A stretch of 64,000 nt of DNA from an uncultured Cyclobacteriaceae bacterium. Its GTDB lineage: Bacteria > Bacteroidota > Bacteroidia > Cytophagales > Cyclobacteriaceae. Every line of letters begins with the position of its first letter. Position 1 is the stretch's first letter. The stretch lies in NCBI GenBank assembly GCA_947492745.1, contig CANLOE010000012.1, positions 1 to 64,000 on the forward strand, in the 5' to 3' direction. A model generated the notes under the pieces. The model worked only from the letters and a program-made list of their open reading frames with translations, was not told the DNA's origin and did no database searches. This document shows, piece by piece, positions 17,964 to 25,191 of the stretch. A program made the position numbers and the translations under genes.

Positions 17964-19415
17964 CTACCAACCTATAGCTTCATAAAAACGCTTACCGTTT
18001 TCATCTATTCCCTCTACCAACACACCACCTTCTTTATCAGCCAGTATGCGATGGAGTTCCTTAACATTATCTACCCGCTTACGGTCAATACTGACGATCA
18101 CATCTCCTTTTTCGAATCCCGCTTCGGCCCATTTGCCTGGCCCTAAACGCTTCACCCTTACTCCGTTGCCTATGCCCAGAGCTTTCAGTTCGCTAGAACT
18201 CAGTTCTTCGAACTGTGCCCCTTCTATGGCAGCAGAGACTTCTTTTTTGATCAAATCGGTATTGCCTTCAAAATTTTTCAGGACAGCTTTGGTCCTTTTT
18301 ATACTTCCATCACGACGGTAAGCGACACTAATCTCATCACCGGGGCGTTTTCGAGCGACCAGCTCCTGTAATTCGGCCACACTCGCTACTTCCTCACCGT
18401 CGATTTCGAAGATAACGTCCTCGGACTCGATACCGGCCTCTTCGGCAGCACTGTTCTCATTGACATCTACTACGTATATTCCCTTGATATCTTTCAGGCC
18501 CTGGTCTTCGGCCAGTCGAGCGTTCACATCGTTGATACGTATGCCCAGTAGTCCTCGCTGGACCTCTCCGAATTCCAGTAAATCATCCATCACTTTTTTG
18601 ACCAGATTTACGGGTACGGCAAAAGAATAGCCCGCATAAGTACCTGTAGGTGTGGCAATAGCCGTATTGATACCTACTAACTGTCCTTTCAGGTTGACCA
18701 AAGCCCCTCCACTGTTACCCGGGTTCACCGCGGCATCCGTCTGAAGAAAAGACTCTATCTGAAGATTGTTCTCGTCTCGTAGTATACCTATGTTCCTGGC
18801 CTTGGCACTGACGATACCGGCGGTGACGGTGGAATTGAGATTGAAAGGGTTGCCCACTGCGAGGACCCACTCTCCTGTCTTGATTTTATCGGAATTTCCA
18901 TAGCGCACGAACTGTAGGTCTGCGGCATCGATTTTTATCAGGGCCAGATCTGTAGTCGGGTCTGTACCGATGACCTTGGCACTGTATTCTCTCTTATCAT
19001 TCAGCACCACTTCCACTTGACTAGCATCTTCGATAACATGATTATTGGTAACTATATAACCATCATCGGAAATAATAACTCCTGAGCCTGAGGATTGTGC
19101 AGGCCTCCCTTGTCGGAACATATTGTCCAGAGGGTTCATGCTGTATTGCCCCGAACCGTATTGTGAGCGAATATGCACCACACCTGGGGTGACCTGTTCC
19201 GCTGCCTCGATAAAATTCAGGCCCTCGGGTACAATGTAAGTGTTCTCGCTTTCCCCATCCGGCTTCAAACCCACTAGTACAGCTTCCTGTCTGTCACTAA
19301 TGGAAGGGTATCCATCCGCTCCTGTATCCACAAAATACAACACCCCGCCTATTGCCATCAACGCTCCAAAGAGAGAGGCGAAAAACATCCCTAAATAAAC
19401 ATTCTTTTTATTCAT
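17964..19415 (-). CDS. HtrA/DegQ-like periplasmic serine protease with two PDZ domains
   Basis: 483 residues. An N-terminal hydrophobic segment (about 7-29) exports or anchors it. The protease domain carries His126 in VTNNHVIED, Asp156 in TTDLALIK and Ser235 in NPGNSGGALV. PDZ1 (about 285-375) and PDZ2 (about 395-480) complete the canonical DegQ plan. It should control misfolded envelope proteins. The second htrA in the window (1157-2641) is a diverged paralogue. The gene lies next to hsp20 with a terminator between them, so the two protein-quality genes are neighbours but separate transcripts. Confidence 0.94.
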   Translation of the reverse strand: MNKKNVYLGMFFASLFGALMAIGGVLYFVDTGADGYPSISDRQEAVLVGLKPDGESENTYIVPEGLNFIEAAEQVTPGVVHIRSQYGSGQYSMNPLDNMFRQGRPAQSSGSGVIISDDGYIVTNNHVIEDASQVEVVLNDKREYSAKVIGTDPTTDLALIKIDAADLQFVRYGNSDKIKTGEWVLAVGNPFNLNSTVTAGIVSAKARNIGILRDENNLQIESFLQTDAAVNPGNSGGALVNLKGQLVGINTAIATPTGTYAGYSFAVPVNLVKKVMDDLLEFGEVQRGLLGIRINDVNARLAEDQGLKDIKGIYVVDVNENSAAEEAGIESEDVIFEIDGEEVASVAELQELVARKRPGDEISVAYRRDGSIKRTKAVLKNFEGNTDLIKKEVSAAIEGAQFEELSSSELKALGIGNGVRVKRLGPGKWAEAGFEKGDVIVSIDRKRVDNVKELHRILADKEGGVLVEGIDENGKRFYEAIGW

Positions 19416-19520
19416 ATAGCACTTGTATTTTTAATAGTATAACAAAACTGTATAGTTGTACTACGCAGAATTCATCGTATTGTTTGACGGACCTGTGATT
19501 TACAGAACTATATCGGCACA

Positions 19521-19553
19521 AAAAAAGGCTACCCGGAACGGGCAACCCTTTTT
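19521..19553 (-). terminator. Intrinsic terminator after hsp20
   Basis: On the minus strand a GC-rich hairpin built from GGGTTGCCCG and CGGGTAGCC, with small internal mismatches, is followed by a run of T. It lies 38 bp past the hsp20 stop. The A/T flanks pair on both sides, so it may work in both directions. Confidence 0.65.
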
Positions 19554-19590
19554 CAATCTGTCCCAAGATAACTCTACCTAAACCAATGCT

Positions 19591-20031
19591 TTACTTTACT
19601 TCTATAGAGGTCTTTACCGTCTTCTTCTCATCTTTAGGGAGTGTGACTTTCAATAGACCCGCCTCGTATTTGGCAGATATCGCTCCCTGATCTACTATTT
19701 CGGACAATTTGAAGGCCCTGGAGAATTTACCGTACTGCGTCTCCACAGCGCGGAACTTCTTTCCTTCCTTGGCTGCCTCAAAATTCCTCTCCCCGCTGAT
19801 GACCAATTTGCCTTGGTCTACCTTGATGTCAAAGTCTGCCTTATCCACTCCCGGCACCAGTAATTGTATCTCGAAAGCAGTGTCGGTTTCGGCAATATCC
19901 ACTTTAGGATAAAACTGCTCCGTGGATACTGAGTTACCCACTGTGTTGTTGTGGAAAGTGTCATTTAAAATACCGTTCAATAAACTTCCAAGTGATCGGT
20001 CGAATCCGTTTTGATATCTTACTAAGCTCAT
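19591..20031 (-). CDS. Small heat-shock protein (Hsp20 / alpha-crystallin family)
   Basis: 146 residues. The N-terminal arm (MSLVRYQNGFDRSLGSLL) is followed by an alpha-crystallin domain from about residue 38 (FYPKVDIAETDTAFEIQLLVPG) to about 135. The signature near the end, KYEAGLLKVTLPK, contains the conserved A-x-x-x-G-L-L form. A short basic tail ends TSIEVK. Such proteins bind unfolding proteins without ATP and are usually heat-induced. An intrinsic terminator follows the gene, and a pair of palindromes lies 125-183 bp upstream of its start, a plausible control site. Confidence 0.94.
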   Translation of the reverse strand: MSLVRYQNGFDRSLGSLLNGILNDTFHNNTVGNSVSTEQFYPKVDIAETDTAFEIQLLVPGVDKADFDIKVDQGKLVISGERNFEAAKEGKKFRAVETQYGKFSRAFKLSEIVDQGAISAKYEAGLLKVTLPKDEKKTVKTSIEVK

Positions 20032-20155
20032 TTTTTTATGTGTTTAATTGTTTTATACTATTTTTCTAATGGGTGATATTCATTTTACTCTATCACTGAC
20101 TTCTTATTATTCAAAACTGTGCCAATGGAAAAATCGAGCAAATCCAGCCTTAAAT

Positions 20156-20214
20156 ATGTCATAATGGCATTATATTAGCTATTTTAACGACAAAATAATG
20201 TCATTATGACATTA
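20156..20214. promoter_or_regulatory. Paired palindromes upstream of hsp20, candidate double operator
   Basis: The perfect 19-bp palindrome TAATGTCATTATGACATTA lies at 20196-20214. A partner with one mismatch, ATGTCATAATGGCAT, lies at 20156-20170. Their centres are 42 bp apart, close to four helical turns, so bound dimers would sit on the same face of the DNA. The nearest gene downstream on the minus strand is hsp20. The protein that binds is unknown. Confidence 0.5.
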
Positions 20215-20413
20215 AAATACTATAATACTCGCTTTTCTTAGCCTAACTACATCGATACTGAACTTGAAAATCGGATTCGTGAAAGTTCAAGCCTTCGGTA
20301 AGGATGGAGCGGCCCTTGGATACTAGGGAAAATAAACCGGGAAATGATGGACAGGTACTCCATGGGGATTTGGCCTGTATTGATACGGGCCATCTGCCCA
20401 TTCTATTGATTAA

Positions 20414-20572
20414 TACAAACTTAGCTTTCAAATATCGCATATCTTCCTGTTCATCTTGCTTCACTCTGCGTGGACAATCCTCGGGATAGCGCTGCTATCC
20501 CTGCGGTTCTCGCCTTGATTGAAACAAAATGACCCGCGGAATCTTATACGACATTTAAAACCTAAATTTGTA
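20414..20572 (-). repeat. Family A element A3 (159 bp)
   Basis: A full copy flanked by TAA at 20411-20413 and 20573-20575, in the same orientation as A2. It keeps the ribosome site, ATG and the MRYLKAKFV-coding end. Reading outward, that end opens a 60-odd-codon frame with no family resemblance. It contains the conserved central hairpin. Confidence 0.85.
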
Positions 20573-20714
20573 TAATTTGGGATAAAACTATATGCGTATA
20601 ACATTGACATCAGTGTTCCCCGTCCTGAAATAGGTCCGGACAGCAGCATAATTTTTGAGGAACTCATAATATTCGCTACTTTGGAGATCTATGTTTTACT
20701 TATATCGTTAATTG

Positions 20715-21980
20715 ATGATGCAGCCTTCTCGCTTTAGACAGTTCTCCAAGACACTTGGCCCTGGAATATTATTCGCCAGTACCTGTGTGGGTGTATCGCA
20801 TTTGGTCCAGTCCACGCGCGCCGGAGCTGAGTATGGTTTTCTTCTGATAGGAGCGGTACTCCTGGCCAATGTGTTCAAATATCCATTTTTTGAATTTGCC
20901 TCGCGCTACACCAGTGCCACGGGCAAAAGTCTACTGGACGGGTATTATCAAAAGCATCCCTGGGTATTGGCGACTTACCTACTGATAACAGCAGCTACTA
21001 TGTTCATTGTCACTGCGGCCGTCACTTTTGTTACTGCCGGGTTACTGAGCAATCTGATAGGGGTAGCTTTGGATATAGAAGTATGGACGGCCATCATTCT
21101 TGCACTATCCGTGTCCATCATCATCGTTGGCAAATTCAATGTTCTGGATATCCTATTGAAGATCATCGGTACCGTGCTGGTGATATCAACGCTCCTTGCT
21201 TTTTTCAGCGCCCTTTACATCGGTCGCCCCGCACCCTCTCCGGACTTCCTACCTCAGTCCATCCAAACCAAGGCAGGCTTCATTTTTCTGATCGCACTTA
21301 TGGGATGGATGCCGACCGCTGTGGATATGTCCACCTGGACCAGCCTATGGACCGAAGAGCGCATCAAGCAGACAGGGTATCATCCCAAGCTGAAAGAAAC
21401 ATTGCTGGATTTTAATATCGGCTATCTTACTTCGGCCATTCTGGCCCTTTGCTTTCTATCTTTGGGGGCGCTTGTTATCTACGGGAGTTCGGTAGAACTC
21501 TCTAACAGTTCCCCGAAGTTTGCCCATCAGCTCATCAGCATGTACACTGGAGTCATCGGGGATTACAGCTATTATATCATCGCTGTCTGCGCTTTTTCCA
21601 CGATGTTCAGTACCAGTATAACCGTGATCGACGGTTATAGTCGGAGTATGGCCAGGGGTTTTAAGCTGATGATCATGAGAGCGAACCATCGTAGCGACCC
21701 GAAATCCATCCTGTCCATCAGCGCTATAGTACTGAGTCTCGGAGCTTATTTTGTAGTCGCCCGATTTTTGAACAATCTCAAAGACCTCGTTGATTTTGCG
21801 ACGGTAGTTTCTTTTGTCATTGCTCCTTTTGCGGCCTATATCAATTATATCATGGTCATGGACCCTAGCCTGAACCCTAGTTTCAGGCCGCCATTTTGGC
21901 TCAAGATACTGGCTATTGTCGGTCTCGCATTTTTGACGGGTTTTAGCCTCTTATACTTCTTCGTACTCTATCATGGATAG
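20715..21980 (+). CDS. Nramp-family transporter lacking the canonical metal-binding motifs
   Basis: About 421 residues with roughly 11 hydrophobic segments in Nramp/LeuT order. The first helix, GPGILFASTCVGVSHL, aligns with the Nramp start GPGL, and RAGAEYG follows as in the family. At the metal-site motif DPGN, however, it reads GVSH. In helix 6 the family MPH motif reads WMPTAVD. Those residues coordinate Mn2+ or Fe2+ in true Nramp proteins, so the cargo may differ (another divalent ion, or a small solute). A TTG at 20712 or the ATG at 20718 are alternative starts. It is a monocistronic inner-membrane protein with a tRNA gene downstream. Confidence 0.82.
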   Translation: MMQPSRFRQFSKTLGPGILFASTCVGVSHLVQSTRAGAEYGFLLIGAVLLANVFKYPFFEFASRYTSATGKSLLDGYYQKHPWVLATYLLITAATMFIVTAAVTFVTAGLLSNLIGVALDIEVWTAIILALSVSIIIVGKFNVLDILLKIIGTVLVISTLLAFFSALYIGRPAPSPDFLPQSIQTKAGFIFLIALMGWMPTAVDMSTWTSLWTEERIKQTGYHPKLKETLLDFNIGYLTSAILALCFLSLGALVIYGSSVELSNSSPKFAHQLISMYTGVIGDYSYYIIAVCAFSTMFSTSITVIDGYSRSMARGFKLMIMRANHRSDPKSILSISAIVLSLGAYFVVARFLNNLKDLVDFATVVSFVIAPFAAYINYIMVMDPSLNPSFRPPFWLKILAIVGLAFLTGFSLLYFFVLYHG

Positions 21981-22099
21981 TACTCTTTTGGTTCGCATTC
22001 TACATCGCAGAAAAAAAATGAAAATATTTTACGGCCAATCTTGCACAATTAAAAAACTAAAGCTAATATTGCACTCCCAAATAACGGGAAAAACATAAT

Positions 22100-22173
22100 T
22101 CCTCCTTAGCTCAGTTGGTTAGAGCATCTGACTGTTAATCAGAGGGTCCTTGGTTCGAGCCCAAGAGGAGGAG
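22100..22173 (+). tRNA. tRNA-Asn (anticodon GTT)
   Basis: It folds as a full cloverleaf. The acceptor strands are TCCTCCT and AGGAGGA, the D arm contains AGCTCAGTTGGTTAGAGC, and the anticodon arm CTGACTGTTAATCAG has GTT in the loop. The T arm is CCTTGGTTCGAGCCCAAG. The 3' CCA is not encoded. It is followed at once by an intrinsic terminator and stands at the left edge of the mobile-element region. Confidence 0.95.
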
Positions 22174-22176
22174 CAA

Positions 22177-22214
22177 CAAAAAGCCTTTAAATCTAAGATT
22201 TGAAGGCTTTTTTT
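22177..22214 (+). terminator. Intrinsic terminator of tRNA-Asn
   Basis: AAAAAGCCTTTAAATCT pairs with AGATTTGAAGGCTTTTT, giving a long hairpin followed by a T run, immediately 3' of the tRNA. Confidence 0.85.
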
Positions 22215-22409
22215 ATGGATATCGAAGTAATCTATCATCATAAGGGGAAAATATAAAATTGCATACTTTTTGAACCAGCAAATAAAGACTCCACAGAGGT
22301 ATGGGTACTTCTCCTGTCAAAGAAGTTAAGGATACAGGCATTATTTTAACACTCGGTCCTATCCAAAATAAGGGATAACAAATTTTAAAATAATATCTTC
22401 AAAACAGTC

Positions 22410-22542
22410 TCTAAATATCCATAAATCAGGGAGTTTTATTGGATTTGGCAGAACACCGCTATGGTGAATTCAACAAACGTAGTGCAACGACCGGTTTGCA
22501 GCTATTTAGATCTGCAGTAGATTTTTCAATGCATCATCCGGG
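22410..22542. repeat. Family B element B3, left end decayed
   Basis: It matches the reverse complement of B2 from about TCAGGGAGTTTTATTGGATTT to the terminal repeat GCATCATCCGGG, and the likely TTAAA duplication begins at 22543 on the right. The left about 50 bp are diverged, so the outer boundary is uncertain. Its right end supplies the stop codon for the transposase remnant beside it. Confidence 0.65.
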
Positions 22543-22790
22543 TTAAAACCTGTCAGTTCCACTTTGTTGTACCACTGTGCAAGCTTTGCAAAGGCAATCC
22601 TTTTTGTTTTGGCTCTTTGATAGATGTTCTTGAGCTGTTCTGAAAGTTCGTGGGCACTCCCACTCTATATTTCGGGAAACCTTTATACAAGCGATGCGTG
22701 GTTCTTCATCTGGCCATTTACCCGGCAGCGGAGAGAGACCTTTGGCCATGCTACTGAAAATACCACCATGACTTCCGCTCACTGTTGCAC
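22543..22790 (-). pseudogene. ISAon1/ISL3-like transposase remnant
   Basis: Read on the minus strand, LSEQLKNIYQRAKTKRIAF followed by AKLAQWYNKVELTGF resembles the C-terminal third of ISAon1/ISL3 transposases (LRxIY...LAxWYNxVExxGF). Upstream LPGKWPDEE and FPKYRVG fit the preceding region but in shifted frames. The frame then runs into element B3 and stops there, so the true C-terminus (usually AESFNAKIK) is lost. It is an old, inactive fragment. Confidence 0.5.
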
Positions 22791-23043
22791 GGTGGTTGAG
22801 GGCTTTGCTCGTTTGGAATAGCTACATAACCCAGCACAGTCCTGAACCCCTCTTCGGCAGTGCTGAGGAGGAAAAGGGTCATCGTCCTAAGTACGGGGAG
22901 GAATATCAAGGTGAGCCTCTATTTAGTCGTCCCTTAAAAACCCTTTAAAAGTGTCCTGACTGTCAAAAGATCATGATTTGATAAGAATAGAAGTTATCGA
23001 AAAAGACAAGGTTTTGGTATTTTGATTGCATAAACCTTGTCAA

Positions 23044-24400
23044 ATGAAGTCAAAAAACAAAACCACCGGGCAGTTGGGTTTCCTTGCCCCTAGTTTGAGA
23101 GAGCAGTTGAACCCCAAGCAGGAACCCTACCTGTTGAGCGGAGCCATCGACTGGGCCTATTTCGATAGGGGGGTCGGGTCTTTATGCCGAGCAGGGCCGT
23201 CCTGCCCATCCGATACGGATGATGGTCGGTCTTCTGATCCTCAAGTATTTGTATGACCTGTCGGATGAGGAGCTGGTGGAACATCAATGGGAGATGAACC
23301 CCTATTTCCAGTATTTCTCGGGTATGGGGGTGGTACATTGGGGGCAACCGTGCGCTGCCAGCGACCTGGTGCGTTTCAGGAATCAGAATCGGTGCCGAGG
23401 GCGTTGAAAAGATCCTCAAGCACTCGGTCGACCTGCACGTCAGGGATGGCAGGGACAGGCACATCAGCGTGGACACCACCGTGCAGGAGAAGAACATCAC
23501 CTATCCAACCGATGCAGGACAGCATAAGAAGATAGCCGATAAACCCAAATTGATCGATAGAAATCGTGATGAGCGTATCAATAGCAAAATACCGGCCATT
23601 TGGATTCGTTCGGCATAGCACCGCTATGGTGAATGAAGACCGGTGGGCAAAGCTTCCGGTAGGAAGCTATTTATGTGCGGAATAGGTTCTCATTGGTCAT
23701 TTTGGGATAAATGCGTGTCCCTGGCCCGTAAAGAGGGCATCAAGCTCAGAAGGAGCTATGTGAGGACCACCAAGCAACCGGTCCGTGACACCTACAACGG
23801 CCGACACCCCAAGCGCAGGAAGAAGGCGAACGCCGCAAAACGGAAGCTCAGGACCATTGCCGGCAGGTTGGTCAGGGAACTTGAACGCAAACTGCCCTCA
23901 ACGGCCCACCGGGATACCCTGGAGCTCTTCAAACGGGTGCTCTCCCAGACCAGGACCGGCAAGGACAAGATCTACAGCCTGCACGAGCCGGGGGTCTATT
24001 GCATCGCATCGCCAAGGGAAAGGCGCACAAGAAATATGAATATGGCTGTAAGGCTTCACTGGCCCTGACCCAGGACACGGGCATCATCGTAGGTGCAATG
24101 ACCTTTGAGAACAACCCTTATGATGGGCATAAGCTCGATATACCAAAAAAGAAAGAAAAGGAAACATTGTAGGAGAAGGGCCGCAATAGAACCGGTCATC
24201 GGCCATGTAAAACATGACCACAGGGCCGCAAGGAACTCCCTTAAAGGGATGACGGGTGACCATATCAACTTCGTACATGGCTGCAAGCGCTTTCAACTAC
24301 AAAAAACTGATGGGAAAACTAAAGAAAAAAGCGCTTTGGCTCTTTTTTCAAAACAGCAAGGCATACTCAAACTTCAACCAAATCATATTTATCAACCTTA
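23044..24400 (+). pseudogene. IS5-like transposase, inactivated
   Basis: Reading across frames gives a recognisable transposase: QLGFLAPSLREQLNPKQEP, GRPAHPIRMMVGLLILKYLY, LSDEELVEHQWEMNPYFQYF, EKNITYPTDAGQHKKIADK and KCVSLARKEGIK. The later part reads KKYEYGCKASLALT and AIEPVIGHVKHDHRAARN. This is the order of IS5-type DDE transposases. Frameshifts occur near 23170 (in a G run), near 23385 and near 24010. The segment between NNPYDGHKLD and AIEPVIGH is largely deleted. A C element interrupts the frame at 23544, and removing it with one ATAAA restores the reading IADKCVSL exactly. It cannot make an active enzyme. Confidence 0.8.
23544..23706. repeat. Family C element C3 inside the transposase gene
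   Basis: 163 bp with ends CCCAAATTGATC and ATTTTGGG, flanked by a perfect ATAAA duplication (23539-23543 and 23707-23711). Its interior matches C1 (for example TAGCACCGCTATGG and GGAATAG). Its insertion postdates the arrival of the insertion sequence. Confidence 0.85.
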
Positions 24401-24402
24401 AA

Positions 24403-24597
24403 CCCAAAATGTCCATTAGAAAATCTATTCCGGACTTAATACAAACTTAGCTTTTAAATATCGCCTATCTTCCTGTTCATTTTGCTTCACTCTGCGTGGA
24501 CAATCCTCGCGATAGCGCTGCTACACTGAACCCAAGAAAACGCACTGATGTATTGCCATTTAAGTCCTCATGACGAAGTTCCAACGAACATTCTGGG
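24403..24597. repeat. Family C element C2, chimeric with a truncated family A element
   Basis: The ends CCCAAAATGTCC and CATTCTGGG are flanked by TTAAA (24398-24402 and 24598-24602). The outer arms match C1 (35133-35297) closely, but the middle is replaced by part of a family A element (24440-24524). The junction back into C sequence falls at the shared stretch GCTGCTA / GGTGCTA, which suggests recombination at microhomology. Confidence 0.75.
24440..24524 (-). repeat. Family A element A4, truncated
   Basis: It matches A2 and A3 from the TACAAACTTAGC end through the central AGCGCTGCT and then stops. A TAA precedes it at 24437-24439 as for intact copies. The far terminal repeat is missing. It lies inside C2. 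Confidence 0.75.
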
Positions 24598-24627
24598 TTA
24601 AAGTGACTTTTTAAGGGACGACTATTT

Positions 24628-24765
24628 AGAGAGCAGTACCGGACGATACTGAACCGGGTCAGCTTCAAGGGCCGCAGCTCGGAAACCGTTATCGGCCTCT
24701 CTTTCGAGGAGGAGGGCGGCAAACGGCACTTCTGCACCATAGGACGAACTATAGACAGAGACTGA
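24628..24765 (+). pseudogene. Possible 3' part of an unidentified gene broken by the insertion sequence
   Basis: After the right TATTTA copy an open frame of 45 codons runs to a TGA at 24763: REQYRTILNRVSFKG and so on to CTIGRTIDRD. Joined across a single TATTTA to the left flank, it continues in frame with KYGEEYQGEPLF back to about 22773. No family was recognised. Frame continuity could be chance (one in three), so confidence is low. Confidence 0.3.
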
Positions 24766-25191
24766 TGTACCGGCCTGGGATAGGCGTTACCGGTGTCACT
24801 ACCCTCGCACAAGGATACAGTATAGCTCTATGAGTAAAGATTAAATTCGATCACAATGGAAGATGGGCGGAAGTTCCTGCCCGACTTTGAGCGATACACG
24901 GAAAAAGTGGATATGAAACCGGGCATATAGTACTCCATTGGGTACATGGGTCCTTCCATGAAAGAATCAATTTTCATTTATATCCTTATCTGAGCATGTA
25001 AACATTAGGCCCCTTAGCGGGTGATACCCTCGGTAACACTGGGCATACCTATTTCCTTTTCTTTCTCAGTCAGGTATTGTCATGATGGTTAGGGTTCATT
25101 ATATCTCAGTGACTTTTACTTTTTTTAAATGGTAAGCTTCTCTTCGAACCCTTGGACATCGCACCTTCATTACACCGACGATGAGCCTGTT
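24766..25191. other. Intergenic region downstream of the biosynthetic cluster
   Basis: About 425 bp past the stop of the AT-ER gene. Only short frames without family resemblance are present. No clear intrinsic terminator for the minus-strand operon was found. Confidence 0.4.

Larger units (their letters stand above)
22926..24622 (+). mobile_element. 1.7-kb insertion sequence with decayed IS5-like transposase and nested miniature elements
   Basis: The ends are inverted repeats GTCGTCCCTTAAAAA (left) and TTTTTAAGGGACGAC (right). A perfect 6-bp duplication TATTTA flanks the element (22920-22925 and 24623-24628). The cargo is one transposase gene, now broken. A C-type miniature element (23544-23706) splits the transposase, and another (24403-24597) sits between the transposase and the right end. 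Joining the outer flanks across one TATTTA restores an open frame, so the element may have broken a gene. Confidence 0.8.

Noticed and set aside
20243-20464. A 73-codon minus-strand frame starting with the MRYLKAKFV-coding end of element A3
   Set aside because: Only the transposon-derived start is meaningful. The remainder has no hydrophobic core for a signal peptide and no family resemblance.
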